Shown here in pieces: positions 17,443 to 26,417 of a DNA stretch of 64,000 nucleotides. Both the position numbers and the translations under genes were made by a program. Source of the DNA: CAXPZW01 sp049594615. GTDB taxonomy: Bacteria > Bacteroidota > Bacteroidia > Flavobacteriales_D > Sanyastnellaceae. How positions within the stretch are numbered: the first letter of the stretch is position 1; every line of letters starts with the position of its first letter. Below the pieces are notes generated by a model. That model made no database searches. It saw only the letters and a list, made by a program, of their open reading frames with translations, and was not told the DNA's origin. The stretch is taken from the NCBI GenBank assembly GCA_049594615.1, contig JBMYJR010000003.1:1-64000 (forward strand), in the 5' to 3' direction.

Positions 17443-19382
17443 TTCAACGACTCCTCCATATCACCCTTTTCTGCGTAGTGCTGCTGCCCGCTTGGGCCAC
17501 ACCGCAGGAACAAAGCGCATCAGAACAGGTGTTATTGGAGGAGGTACGCGGCTTGATCCAAGAAGAGCAACCGCTGCAAGCCCTGCGCAAGCTCAACCAA
17601 ATCACCGACAACCCCAGCTCTTTCTCGGACCGCACTCGGGCCGATGCCCACTACCAAAAAGGCAAGCTCTACGACCGCGAAGACAGCCCCGAATACGCCC
17701 TGCGCCAATACAACGAAGCACTGGGCTTGTACACCCAGCTTGGGTCGGTAGACGGGCTGCAAAAAACCCACTTGGAATTGGGCATGCTCCACGCCAACGC
17801 CCACCAGGACACCCAAGCGTTGGAGCACTTCCGCAGGGCGCTCGATTATCTGGGCGAGGCCAACCCCTCTCCGGTGGTGCCCGAGCTGCAGATGATGGTG
17901 GGCGAGCTCTACAAGCGCCAAGGAAATCTGCCGCAAGCCCAGAGCTACTTGGAAGAGGCCATGGCCGCTTTCAAAATCGATGCCAACCAAACTTCGTGGA
18001 ACGCCTGTGCCCTCCACCTGCTGAGCCTCTACCGCGAGCAGCAGACCTACAACTTGGGCGCCGCCTTGGCACTGGAGGGGTACCGCACCAATACAGCCAA
18101 CGACCGCTTGGCAGACGCCTACGCCTTCACCACCGAACTCTCCCGCTTCCGTGAACTGACCGGCAAGTCCGACGAAGCCATCCATGCCCAGCAACAAGCC
18201 GTCAACCTGGCGGTCATGCAAGGCCTGCCCGATCAATGGCGTGCCCACCTCAGGCTGGCCAACCTGCTGGCTACATGGGACCGGGACAAGGAAGCCACTG
18301 CAGCCTACGCTGCAGCCATGGAATACGCGGTGGCCGAGAGCAACATCCTCAGCCAACAGGAAGTCAGCCGCAACATAGCCGACTTCTACCACGAGCGCGG
18401 CAAAGACAAGCCTGCCTACGCGTACCTCAGCTTCTCGGATTCGCTGCAACTGGTGATCAATGCGCAAGCCGAAAACGCCCGCTTGCAGCGCAACGATATG
18501 GTCGAACTCAGCCAGCCCATTGCGCTGCCACCTGCCGTGGAAGTAGCATGGTACCAACGCACCGGATATTTGCTCGTGTTGCTCGGAGTGATCCTGGCTG
18601 CGGGTGGGGTCACCTACTGGCAGGTGCGCAAAGCCCGCAAGCAAAAGCAATTGCTCAATTGGAAACTGTTCCGCCGCACACGAGAACTGCGCCAGGCCCA
18701 AGAAGACTTGAATCACTACATATACCGCTCTTCGCACGACTTGCGCAACCCGCTGGTGAGCATCCAAGGCCTGTTGCGTTTGCTGCGCGCAGAGGACCAC
18801 AGCATGAATGCCCGCAAATGCCTGTCGATGATCGAGACTTCGGTGGGGCAGATGGACAACATCCTGGTCAACCTGAGCAAAGCGCTCGACTACCGCAAGC
18901 GCGAAGTGAAGGTGGAAAAAGTCAACCTGCGCGCCCTGCGCGACGAATTGGACGGCAGCACCATCCAAGAGCCGGGCGGGGTGGAAATCATTTGGGACAT
19001 AAAGGAAACAGCACCGTTCTATTCAGATCCAGGCCTGATCAAAGTCATTCTGCAAAACACCATTGACAACGCCATCCAATTCCGCGGTGGCTCGGGAGAC
19101 GATTACTGCCGTGTGACCCTGTCCACTTCAGACAAAGGCGCCACCATCCACGTAGAAGACAATGGCATCGGCATTGCCGACCAGGTGCAGGAAAGCGTGT
19201 TTGGGATGTTCGTCAAGGGCAGCACGCAAGCCAAGGGCAGCGGACTGGGCTTGTACATGGTGCGTTTGGCATGCGAGAAAATCCGCGCCAAAGTCGATCT
19301 GCGCAGCGAAGAACAAGAGGGCTCAACCCTGTCCTTCACCCTGCCCAACTTGGTGTCACAGGGTAGCGGAGAACTGGCGTAG
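17439..19382 (+). CDS. TPR-domain sensor histidine kinase
   Basis: A 647-residue sensor of the common Bacteroidota layout: signal sequence, a periplasmic TPR array (about residues 30-345), one transmembrane helix at about 376-395, a short coiled coil, then HisKA with the H-box SSHDLRNPLVSIQGL (His433) and an HATPase_c domain with N-box NTIDNAIQFRGG, G1 VEDNGIGIAD and G2 KGSGLGLYMV. No response regulator is adjacent, so its partner is encoded elsewhere. GTG start overlapping the M42 stop. Its 3' end overlaps the convergent pheS gene by 27 bases. Confidence 0.93.
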   Translation: MIQRLLHITLFCVVLLPAWATPQEQSASEQVLLEEVRGLIQEEQPLQALRKLNQITDNPSSFSDRTRADAHYQKGKLYDREDSPEYALRQYNEALGLYTQLGSVDGLQKTHLELGMLHANAHQDTQALEHFRRALDYLGEANPSPVVPELQMMVGELYKRQGNLPQAQSYLEEAMAAFKIDANQTSWNACALHLLSLYREQQTYNLGAALALEGYRTNTANDRLADAYAFTTELSRFRELTGKSDEAIHAQQQAVNLAVMQGLPDQWRAHLRLANLLATWDRDKEATAAYAAAMEYAVAESNILSQQEVSRNIADFYHERGKDKPAYAYLSFSDSLQLVINAQAENARLQRNDMVELSQPIALPPAVEVAWYQRTGYLLVLLGVILAAGGVTYWQVRKARKQKQLLNWKLFRRTRELRQAQEDLNHYIYRSSHDLRNPLVSIQGLLRLLRAEDHSMNARKCLSMIETSVGQMDNILVNLSKALDYRKREVKVEKVNLRALRDELDGSTIQEPGGVEIIWDIKETAPFYSDPGLIKVILQNTIDNAIQFRGGSGDDYCRVTLSTSDKGATIHVEDNGIGIADQVQESVFGMFVKGSTQAKGSGLGLYMVRLACEKIRAKVDLRSEEQEGSTLSFTLPNLVSQGSGELA

Positions 19383-20378
19383 GAAGCGCACGTCGTTTTC
19401 GAAGAAGGCGCGCAAATCACCAATCTGGTAGCGAAGCATCGCAATGCGCTCGATTCCCATTCCAAAGGCAAAGCCGGTGTACACCTCTGGATCAATGCCG
19501 CTGGCCTTGAGCACGTTGGGGTCCACCATGCCGCAGCCGAGGATTTCCAACCATCCGGTGCCCTTGGTGATGCGGTAGTCCACTTCGGTTTCCAGCCCCC
19601 AGTACACATCCACCTCAGCCGATGGCTCGGTAAACGGGAAATACGATGGGCGCAAGCGGATTTTGGCCTTCTTGCCAAAGAACTCCTGAGCGAAGTACAA
19701 CAAGGTTTGCTTGAGGTCTGCAAACGACACGTCCTTGTCGATGTAGAGGCCCTCAATCTGGTGGAAGATGCAGTGTGCACGCGCCGAGATGGCCTCGTTG
19801 CGGAACACGCGGCCTGGCATCATAATGCGAATGGGCGGCGGGGTGGATTCCATCACACGCACCTGCACCGAGCTGGTGTGGGTACGCAGCACCACGTCGG
19901 GATCCTTCTCTACAAAGAAGGTGTCTTGCATGTCGCGGGCGGGGTGCTCTGGGGGGAAGTTCAACCCGGAGAACACGTGCCAATCGTCCTCGATTTCTGG
20001 GCCGTCGGCCACGGTAAAACCGATGCGGGCGAAGATGTCCAAGATCTCGCGACGCACCACCGAGATGGGATGACGGGCTCCCAAAGGCAAATCGCCAGTA
20101 GGACGGGTAAAGTCCTCGCCGGAAGGGGCGCTGGCCGCGGCGGTGTCAAACGACAGCTTTTGGGACTCAAACCGCGCGGTAATGGACTCTTTGAGCGCGT
20201 TGAGCTTTTGGCCCATTTCGCGCTTGGACTCGTTGGGTACATCCTTGAACTGGGTGTAGAGGTCCTTCACCAGTCCTTTGCGGCCCAAAAATTTGATACG
20301 GAATGCCTCCAGTTCGTCGGCGGTTTTCGCCTGAAAGGCTTCCACCTCCGCAAGGAGGGCTTTGATGCGGTCTTCCAT
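19356..20378 (-). CDS. pheS: Phenylalanyl-tRNA synthetase alpha subunit
   Basis: This 340-residue class II synthetase subunit has an N-terminal coiled-coil tRNA-binding arm (about 1-85) and a catalytic core with motif 1 (GARHPISVVRREILDIFARIG), motif 2 (MMPGRVFRNEAISARAHCIFH) and motif 3 (GFAFGMGIERIAMLRY). PheS forms an alpha2-beta2 enzyme with PheT, which is not in the window. It starts two bases after the cyclophilin stop, so the two are co-transcribed. The last nine codons are read from DNA that also encodes the histidine kinase C-terminus on the other strand. Confidence 0.97.
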   Translation of the reverse strand: MEDRIKALLAEVEAFQAKTADELEAFRIKFLGRKGLVKDLYTQFKDVPNESKREMGQKLNALKESITARFESQKLSFDTAAASAPSGEDFTRPTGDLPLGARHPISVVRREILDIFARIGFTVADGPEIEDDWHVFSGLNFPPEHPARDMQDTFFVEKDPDVVLRTHTSSVQVRVMESTPPPIRIMMPGRVFRNEAISARAHCIFHQIEGLYIDKDVSFADLKQTLLYFAQEFFGKKAKIRLRPSYFPFTEPSAEVDVYWGLETEVDYRITKGTGWLEILGCGMVDPNVLKASGIDPEVYTGFAFGMGIERIAMLRYQIGDLRAFFENDVRFLRQFSATL

Positions 20379-20380
20379 GC

Positions 20381-21232
20381 TTACTTGACGCCCACTACGG
20401 TCATCTTCATACGCACGTCCTCGGTGGGGCGATTGGCGCGGTCAACGGTTACCAGGGCGATCTTGTCCACCACTTCCAGGCCTTCGAGTACTTCACCAAA
20501 TACAGTGTACTCCCCATCCAGGTAGGGGTAGCCGCCGGTGGTTTCGTAAGCCTTGAGGTCTTCTTCGGTGTACTTGACTTGTTGGCCTTCAGCGCGGCCT
20601 GCATTGCCCGCTTCTACGCGCGCTTGGAACGCATCGCGTGGGAAAGACTTGCCTTGTACAATGTAGAATTGGCTTCCTGAAGACTTCTTCCCAGGGTTCA
20701 CCTGATCCGGCTGGCGGGCGGCGGCCAAAGCGCCTTTCTTGTGGATCAGGCCGGTTTTGATTTCGGCGTCGAGCTTGTAGTCTGGACCACCTCGACCGAG
20801 TTGCTGGCCTGGGGCAGCGTCCTTCGAATCCGGGTCACCACCTTGGATCATGAATTGGTTCATGACGCGGTGGAAAAGCAGATCGTCGTAATAGCCGGTG
20901 TAGGCCAACTTGAGGAAGTTCTCCTTGTGAATGGGTGTTTCGTCGTAGAGTTGTACCAGGATGTTGCCCATGGGGGTTTCAATCTGAACCTGACCGCTTT
21001 TCATGGCCGCATTCTTCACTTTTTCCCACGCCTTGTCGGCTTCTGTTTGGTCGGTCGCTTGTGCTTCCTGCGCTGATGGTGCAACATTTTCGGCGGTTTG
21101 GCCGTCTTCGTCTTGCACGACTGCAGTGGCTTCTACGTTGGCGGTGGCATCAGCACCTTGACTGCATGAAGATGCGCTGGCAAAGAAAACTGCGATGGCC
21201 GCGAGGGCAATGAAGGTGAAAAACTTGTTCAT
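20381..21232 (-). CDS. Cyclophilin-type peptidylprolyl isomerase lipoprotein
   Basis: A 283-residue protein has a lipoprotein-like signal (SASSC, Cys23), an acidic low-complexity linker (about 24-75) and a cyclophilin domain (about 85-280): VQIETPMGNILVQLYDETP, catalytic region LLFHRVMNQFMIQGGDP, GSQFYIVQG, and EYTVFGEVLEGLEVVDKIA. It catalyses cis-trans prolyl isomerisation, probably in the periplasm attached to a membrane. MNKFFTF at 21232 gives the best signal peptide; MYATQMNKF at 21247 is the alternative. The longer open frame upstream crosses the divergent lipoprotein gene and is rejected. Confidence 0.9.
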   Translation of the reverse strand: MNKFFTFIALAAIAVFFASASSCSQGADATANVEATAVVQDEDGQTAENVAPSAQEAQATDQTEADKAWEKVKNAAMKSGQVQIETPMGNILVQLYDETPIHKENFLKLAYTGYYDDLLFHRVMNQFMIQGGDPDSKDAAPGQQLGRGGPDYKLDAEIKTGLIHKKGALAAARQPDQVNPGKKSSGSQFYIVQGKSFPRDAFQARVEAGNAGRAEGQQVKYTEEDLKAYETTGGYPYLDGEYTVFGEVLEGLEVVDKIALVTVDRANRPTEDVRMKMTVVGVK

Positions 21233-21242
21233 CTGTGTTGCG

Positions 21243-21250
21243 TACATTTG
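21243..21250 (+). promoter_or_regulatory. -7 element TACATTTG before the small lipoprotein gene
   Basis: Exact TAnnTTTG match 49 bases upstream of the ATG at 21300, within the divergent gap shared with the cyclophilin gene. Confidence 0.5.
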
Positions 21251-21299
21251 TGAATCTACATGCCTTAGAAGGCGTGGCGAATTTAAGAAAATACCACCG

Positions 21300-21686
21300 A
21301 TGAAGAATTGGACTTTGCGCTTTGCTGCTGCTTGTTTCGTGGGATTGATGGCGCTGGGCTTTGCCAGCTGCAACAAGGAAACCGAGACCATCGCCACCAT
21401 CATTGTACGCAACGATTTGGGTGCCGCGGTACCCGGTGCCACTGTGCGTTTGTACGGCAACCCTTCGGGCACCGGCAACACCATTGGTGAAATTCGCATC
21501 GATACTCTGGGTACCACCAACGCCACCGGCAAGGTGACCTTCAACCTGAGCGACTTCTACAAAGCAGGCCAAGCAGGCTTTATGGTTCTGGACATCGAGG
21601 CCCAAAAAGGCGCGCTGTACGGCATTGGCATCATCAAGGTAGAAGAAGAAACCACCAACGAAGAAACAGTCGAGATCACCGACTAA
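21300..21686 (+). CDS. Small lipoprotein with a carboxypeptidase-regulatory-like domain
   Basis: This 128-residue protein has a lipobox FASC (Cys24) and a single beta-sandwich-like domain: IIVRNDLGAAVPGATVRLYG, then a repeat-free hairpin, TNATGKVTFNLSDFYKAG, and VLDIEAQKGALYGIGIIKVE. The pattern N-x-x-G-x-x-V-x-G-A-x-V followed by T-x-x-x-G-x-V-x-F resembles Ig-like CarboxypepD_reg folds used as surface modules. An acidic tail closes it. Function unknown; it is likely attached to a membrane. Confidence 0.7.
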   Translation: MKNWTLRFAAACFVGLMALGFASCNKETETIATIIVRNDLGAAVPGATVRLYGNPSGTGNTIGEIRIDTLGTTNATGKVTFNLSDFYKAGQAGFMVLDIEAQKGALYGIGIIKVEEETTNEETVEITD

Positions 21687-21694
21687 CTTCCCTC

Positions 21695-22063
21695 CTACAC
21701 ATGTTCTGGAATCACGTCGCGGTCTGCAAAGTAGGCCACGATGCGCTCGCGCATGAGCCGGTCTTGCTGGTCTGGACCGAGTGACGGCAACTGCTTGTTG
21801 CGCTCAAAATGGGGCCACCCGTCCTCGTCTCGACCAATGAAGTTGTAGTACCCGTCGGGCGCAAGCAAGGTGCAAATGGCCACGTGCATCAGAGCCACCT
21901 TTTCGTCCTTTTTAAAGGTGCGGAAGCCGGACCCCAATTCCTGTACGCCAATCAAAAACAGGATGCCTTGCATGTCTACAGGTTGACCGGCCCACGCGGC
22001 TACGCGCTTGACGGTTTCCTGCCATTGCCGTTCGAAGATGTAATCCATGATTGGAGTGGCCAT
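21695..22063 (-). CDS. Conserved protein of unknown function
   Basis: A 122-residue soluble protein without signal peptide or membrane helix. Notable segments: WQETVKRVAAWAGQPVDMQG, ILFLIGVQELGSGFRTFKKD, and DGYYNFIGRDEDGWPHFERN. I recall similar unannotated proteins in Flavobacteriia but no function. The start may be ATG 22063 or the ATG at 22048 (MDYIFERQW). It converges on the small lipoprotein gene eight bases away. Confidence 0.6.
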   Translation of the reverse strand: MATPIMDYIFERQWQETVKRVAAWAGQPVDMQGILFLIGVQELGSGFRTFKKDEKVALMHVAICTLLAPDGYYNFIGRDEDGWPHFERNKQLPSLGPDQQDRLMRERIVAYFADRDVIPEHV

Positions 22064-22174
22064 TCAAAGCCGCATTGTTGATAAATCAATGGTAGGTGTA
22101 AATCCTCCGGGTACAAAGAGACTAATTTCTCAGCGCAGTTTCAAGCGAGACGCGCTCGAAACGCACTGGAAATC

Positions 22175-22876
22175 ATGATAACACGCATCCTCGTACTCGC
22201 CACCACGGGTTTGCTCTCCTGGAACGCGCTTGTCGCTCAACAAGCACGCTTTGATTATGTGGACCTCAACATGGAGTCCGTGTCTCCGGACCAAGCCGCT
22301 TTTCGCCGAGCGGCCGTCCTCAAGGAAGACGGTTACTACCATGTCCACATAAGGTTCCTCGATGGCCAAACACGCATGATAGGCCGCTATGCCGACGAAC
22401 AACTCTCGGTCCAAGACGGCTACTTCGAATATTACTTCTTCGGCGGCCAGCCCGAATCGCAGGGCAGCTACCAGGCAGGAGAAAAAGTCGGCGTTTGGAA
22501 ACGTTGGACTTGGAACGGTACCGCCCTGCCTGACCGGCACTACGCCGAAGCCCAAGACCGCTCGTTGGAAGACCGCGCCGCGTGTTTCCCCGGAGGTTTT
22601 GAAGCACTCGACGCCTACATTGCTTCCGAGTTGGAATACCCGGCAGAGGCGAAGGACCGCGGCATCGAAGGCACCGTTGAAATCGCCTTCTCCATTGACG
22701 AAACCGGCCGCATCCACAACATCCACGCGCTGTCCGCCAACCACCCTTTGCTGGCCGAAGTCGGTCTGCGCTTGGTGGCCTCCATGCCCGTATGGGAGCC
22801 TGCCCTGAGACGGGGACAAGGGATTTCTTCCCACTTCATCTTGCCCATCACCTTTGATTTGAGCAATCCGGAATAA
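22175..22876 (+). CDS. Exported MORN / TonB C-terminal-like protein, copy 1
   Basis: This 233-residue protein has a signal peptide (cleavage near LVAQQ), a MORN-like middle (FLDGQTRMIGRYAD, DGYFEYYFFGGQPESQGSYQ, EKVGVWKRWTWNG), and a C-terminal TonB_C-like domain (ELEYPAEAKDRGIEGTVEIA through MPVWEPALRRG). Such fusions are often annotated energy transducer TonB, but this one lacks the cytoplasmic start, transmembrane anchor and Pro-rich span of real TonB, so energy coupling is unlikely. It is a clear paralogue of the gene at 23156 and probably arose by tandem duplication. Confidence 0.75.
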   Translation: MITRILVLATTGLLSWNALVAQQARFDYVDLNMESVSPDQAAFRRAAVLKEDGYYHVHIRFLDGQTRMIGRYADEQLSVQDGYFEYYFFGGQPESQGSYQAGEKVGVWKRWTWNGTALPDRHYAEAQDRSLEDRAACFPGGFEALDAYIASELEYPAEAKDRGIEGTVEIAFSIDETGRIHNIHALSANHPLLAEVGLRLVASMPVWEPALRRGQGISSHFILPITFDLSNPE

Positions 22877-23155
22877 CCGGGAGCCCTCATTCTCACTGCA
22901 GGCGGACACCTTCTTCTGCCTGCGTATATCCCGAATCCTCCTCACGGGTGACCATTCACTCAGTGCAGGGGGATTTTGACTCTTGTTCAATTCACCTCAT
23001 AACCTGCGCCAAACGTGGGTTTGATGAGATTGGAACTCTAAGGACATCAAGGTTATTTTACCGAATAATCAATTGCGGCACCCGGATGACCCATTACCGA
23101 AAAAAGGGTGCGAGCTTTGCATCTGCAAACACAGCAACACACGCTCTGAAGAAAG

Positions 23156-23851
23156 ATGAAAAAGCTGATAAACATCCTGTTCGCACTGGGTCTTGCGCTG
23201 ACTACGCAAGCCGAGAACGCGGTGACCTTCTTGGACCGAAACCTGGAAGAAACCACTGCGGAGCACGCCATGTACCAACGTACCTCAACCCTGTTGGACG
23301 ACGACCACTACCATGTAAAAGTCTCTTTCCTTGACGGTCAAACCCGCATGATCGGTCGCTACGCCGACCAACACCTCGATACCGAGGAAGGCTGGTTTGT
23401 GTACTACTTCGCCTCAGGCAACCGCGAATCACAGGGCCACTACCACAATGGCCAGCGCGTGGGCACCTGGAACCGCTGGGACTGGCAAGGCAACGCCCTC
23501 TCGGACCGCTTCTACAGCGACAACACAACCGCCACTGGCACCACCTGTGAAGCATCAATTGGTGAAGGTGAAAACGCCATGTCAGCCTACATCGGTGCAC
23601 ACCTGAGCTACCCCGAAAACGCCCGTGTGCACGGCATTGAAGGCAACGTACGCTTGGCCTTTACCGTGAACGCCGAAGGCACTGTCAAAGATGTAGAGGT
23701 GACCTACAGCGCGCACCCCTTTCTGACCACCGCAGCGCTGGATTTTGTGGCCAACATGCCCGCTTGGACCCCTGCTCTACAAAACGGCGTAGCCTACGCC
23801 AGCCAACACACCCTGCCCCTGACTTTCATGTTGACCGCTCCGTCGAAGTAA
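23156..23851 (+). CDS. Exported MORN / TonB C-terminal-like protein, copy 2
   Basis: A 231-residue paralogue of the gene at 22175, with the same order: signal peptide (LTTQA), shared block FLDGQTRMIGRYAD, MORN-like EGWFVYYFASGNRESQGHYH and QRVGTWNRWDWQG, and TonB_C-like LSYPENARVHGIEGNVRLAF ending with NMPAWTPALQNG. The middle is more conserved than the ends, and the linker differs. The 279-base gap between the copies holds no gene I can support. Both are predicted periplasmic; function unknown. Confidence 0.75.
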   Translation: MKKLINILFALGLALTTQAENAVTFLDRNLEETTAEHAMYQRTSTLLDDDHYHVKVSFLDGQTRMIGRYADQHLDTEEGWFVYYFASGNRESQGHYHNGQRVGTWNRWDWQGNALSDRFYSDNTTATGTTCEASIGEGENAMSAYIGAHLSYPENARVHGIEGNVRLAFTVNAEGTVKDVEVTYSAHPFLTTAALDFVANMPAWTPALQNGVAYASQHTLPLTFMLTAPSK

Positions 23852-23859
23852 TCCCTGAT

Positions 23860-23905
23860 GCATCCGGCCTTTGGCCGTACTTTGCGGGCTGATTCCGCCG
23901 GATGC
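23860..23905. repeat. Inverted repeat enclosing the flippase start codon
   Basis: Perfect nine-base arms GCATCCGGC (23860-23868) and GCCGGATGC (23897-23905) are separated by 28 bases. The right arm contains the flippase ATG (23902-23904). A -7-like TACTTTGC (23878-23885) sits in the loop, so a transcript starting there lacks the left arm, whereas read-through from upstream would fold it. Confidence 0.5.
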
Positions 23906-25362
23906 AACGTCAGTTTGTTGTCAACTTCGCCCTGCTGTTGGGCCTCAATTTGCTTGTCAAGCCGTTCTACGTGTTTGGCATCGAGGCCGAGGTGCAAAAC
24001 CGCGTAGGTGCCGAGACCTTTGGCAACTACTTTGCCTTGATCAGTTTTTCGTTTTTGCTCAACATCCTGTTGGATTTGGGCATGGCCAATTACAACGCCC
24101 GGCGCGTGGCCCAATTGGACCGAGACCGCCCTTTGGGCTTTGGCCCTATGCTGGGGCTGCGTTTGACCTTAATGGCGCTTTACTTGGTGGTGTTGCTCGC
24201 CAGCGGAGCGTTGCTCAGTTATACCCCCGAACAACTTGCCGTGTTGGCCCTATTGGGCTGCAACCAGGCCCTGGCCGCATTGGTGCTGTTCTTGCGCAGC
24301 AACTTGGGCGGCTTGCACCTGTTTCGCCAGGACAGCGTGATCAGCGTGCTGGACCGACTGGTACTGATCGCCATTTGCAGTCTGCTGCTGTGGGGAGGGG
24401 TGACCAATCAACCCTTCCAAGTGGAGTGGCTGGTCTACGCCCAAACCTTTAGCTATGCACTGGCCGCGGTGGTGGCCTTGGCCATGTTGGGCAAACATGT
24501 ACGACCGGTCCGCTTGAAGTTCGACCGCGCCTACGCCCACAACCTCCTGCGTCAAAGCGCCCCGTTTGCCCTGTTGATCTTTTTGATGAGCGTGTACCTG
24601 CGCACCGACACCGTAATGCTGGAACGCCTCCACACCGAAGGCCCCGAACAGGCCGGCATTTACGCCATGGCCTTCCGCTTTTTTGAAGCCGGCAACATGC
24701 TGGCCTACCTGTTTGCGATTTTGCTATTGCCCATGTTCAGCCGCATGCTGCATCGCAGCCAGCCGGTCTACACCGTGCTGGAACAGGCCTTTCGCTTGTT
24801 GTACCCAGGAGCGGTGCTTGCCGCAGTGATGTGCGTGTGCTACCGAGAGGAGTTCATGGACTGGCGCTACATCGAGCATACACAGGAAGCCGCCGGCGTG
24901 TTTGGTTGGCTGATGGCCGGCTTCGCGGGGTTTGCAATGAACTACCTGTTTGGCTCATTGCTGACCGCCGGAGGACGTTTGAAGGCATTGAACTTGTTGG
25001 CCACGGCTGCTGTAGTTGGTAACATCGTGGCCAATACACTGCTCATCCCTACTCATGGCGCATGGGGCGCCGCAGTAGCCAGCTGTGCCACGCACGGGCT
25101 GATGGCCGTGGGACAAATCACCTTGACCGTGCGTATGTATGGATGGCGACCCGGCAGCAAGCTCGTGGCCAAAGCAGTGGCCTTTGCCGGGTTGTGCATA
25201 ACCGCCGGTTGGGCCAGTACAATATTGCCTGGACCGTGGCTGTTGAAGTGTGGGGCCTTGCTTTTGGCTGGAGGTGCAGTGGCTTTTTCGCTCGGTTACC
25301 TGCGCCCATCGCGCTTGATCGCGCTTGTCAAATCCAGCCGAAGCGATACGTCCCAAGCCTGA
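23902..25362 (+). CDS. Polysaccharide flippase (Wzx/MurJ-like MOP superfamily)
   Basis: A 486-residue integral membrane protein with about 12-14 hydrophobic helices. The N-terminal pattern (NLLVKPFYVFGIEAEVQNRV followed by ETFGNYFALISFSFLLNILL) is typical of Bacteroidota lipopolysaccharide or capsule flippases in the MATE-like MOP superfamily, which move lipid-linked oligosaccharide across the inner membrane. It heads a three-gene set with a Wzz-like protein and an O-antigen ligase, supporting a surface-glycan role. No glycosyltransferases lie next to it, so the repeat unit must be built elsewhere. Confidence 0.85.
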   Translation: MQRQFVVNFALLLGLNLLVKPFYVFGIEAEVQNRVGAETFGNYFALISFSFLLNILLDLGMANYNARRVAQLDRDRPLGFGPMLGLRLTLMALYLVVLLASGALLSYTPEQLAVLALLGCNQALAALVLFLRSNLGGLHLFRQDSVISVLDRLVLIAICSLLLWGGVTNQPFQVEWLVYAQTFSYALAAVVALAMLGKHVRPVRLKFDRAYAHNLLRQSAPFALLIFLMSVYLRTDTVMLERLHTEGPEQAGIYAMAFRFFEAGNMLAYLFAILLLPMFSRMLHRSQPVYTVLEQAFRLLYPGAVLAAVMCVCYREEFMDWRYIEHTQEAAGVFGWLMAGFAGFAMNYLFGSLLTAGGRLKALNLLATAAVVGNIVANTLLIPTHGAWGAAVASCATHGLMAVGQITLTVRMYGWRPGSKLVAKAVAFAGLCITAGWASTILPGPWLLKCGALLLAGGAVAFSLGYLRPSRLIALVKSSRSDTSQA

Positions 25363-25374
25363 CATCCGAAATAG

Positions 25375-25382
25375 TACTTTTG
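25375..25382 (+). promoter_or_regulatory. -7 element TACTTTTG before the Wzz-like gene
   Basis: Exact TAnnTTTG match 17 bases before the ATG at 25400, just after the flippase stop. It gives the Wzz-like/ligase pair a separate promoter. Confidence 0.55.
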
Positions 25383-25399
25383 CCCAAAAACCGCGCTGC

Positions 25400-26416
25400 A
25401 TGGACGCCAAGCCTACGGGTCAATCCCTGAACGCCTCGAGCCTGTTTGTTTTTCTCTTTCGTTGGAAATGGCACATCGTTGGTGTGTGCTTTGCTGCTGC
25501 CGTTGTTTCGGCAGCGGTATCGTTGATGATTGAGGAAAAATTCCGCTCGAGCGTAACCCTCTTCCCCACCGAACAGCACTCCATTGGTGAGCAGTTCCTT
25601 GAAGACATCAAACGCAAAGATCTCCTGGAATACGGAGAAACCGAAGATGCTGAGCGCCTGTTGCAGGTGATCAACTCGGATGTGATTCGCAACCGCATCA
25701 TTGAGCAGTTTGACCTGTGGACCGCCTACGACATCAAGCGCGAAGATCCCGGAGCCAACACGCTCATATCGAAAGAATACGCCAGCAATGTGAGCGCCAA
25801 GCTGACCAAGTTTGGCTCCTTGCGTATTGACGTATTGCACCCCGACCCCCAAACCGCAAGCGACATGGCCAACGCCATTACCTTGCTGACCGATACGGTG
25901 GCCAACCGCATGCGTAGCGACCGCGCCAAGCAAGCATTCGCATACGCCAAGGAGTCGTATGAAGGGTTACAAGCCGAGATCAAAACCCTCGAAGACAGCG
26001 TGGCCGCCTTGCGTGAACTGGGCATCTACGATTACCTCACTCAGATCGAAGGCCTCAATGAGCAATTCGCCACCGCGATTGTCGAAGGCCAACCCAAGCG
26101 CGCCGAGACCATCCGAGCCCAAATGGCCGAAATCTCCAAATACGGCGCCAGCTACGACAAGCTGCAAACGCTGATCGTAAGCGCCTACGAACGTGAAGCG
26201 GTACAAAAACGCCGCTTTGAGCTTTTGCGTATTGATGTGAACTCGCGCATGAGTTCCTTCTTTGTGGTGGACCGCGCGTCGCCTTCCGACAAGAAGGCCT
26301 ACCCCATCCGCTGGCTGATTGTAGCCATGAGTGTGGCGGCCACCTTTGTGATGGCTGTGCTTGCGCTGCTGCTGCTGGATTCCTACCGCAACCTCCGCAG
26401 CGAAGGCTCCCTCTGA
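25400..26416 (+). CDS. Wzz-like chain-length determinant protein
   Basis: A 338-residue protein with two transmembrane helices near the ends (about residues 22-45, WHIVGVCFAAAVVSAAVSLM, and 305-325, WLIVAMSVAATFVMAVLALL) and a large periplasmic region with a long coiled coil (about 165-260). This is the Wzz/PCP topology that sets O-antigen or capsule chain length. It is short for a PCP and lacks any tyrosine-kinase part. The longer open frame begins inside the flippase gene; ATG 25400 after its own promoter is preferred. It ends one base before the ligase TTG start. Confidence 0.82.
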   Translation: MDAKPTGQSLNASSLFVFLFRWKWHIVGVCFAAAVVSAAVSLMIEEKFRSSVTLFPTEQHSIGEQFLEDIKRKDLLEYGETEDAERLLQVINSDVIRNRIIEQFDLWTAYDIKREDPGANTLISKEYASNVSAKLTKFGSLRIDVLHPDPQTASDMANAITLLTDTVANRMRSDRAKQAFAYAKESYEGLQAEIKTLEDSVAALRELGIYDYLTQIEGLNEQFATAIVEGQPKRAETIRAQMAEISKYGASYDKLQTLIVSAYEREAVQKRRFELLRIDVNSRMSSFFVVDRASPSDKKAYPIRWLIVAMSVAATFVMAVLALLLLDSYRNLRSEGSL

Positions 26417-26417
26417 T

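Noticed and set aside
17532..18968. Minus-strand open frame of 478 codons
   Set aside because: Antisense to the histidine kinase, whose TPR, H-box and ATPase motifs are unambiguous.
21233..21544. N-terminal extension of the cyclophilin gene
   Set aside because: It would cross the divergent lipoprotein gene, and the signal peptide begins at 21232.
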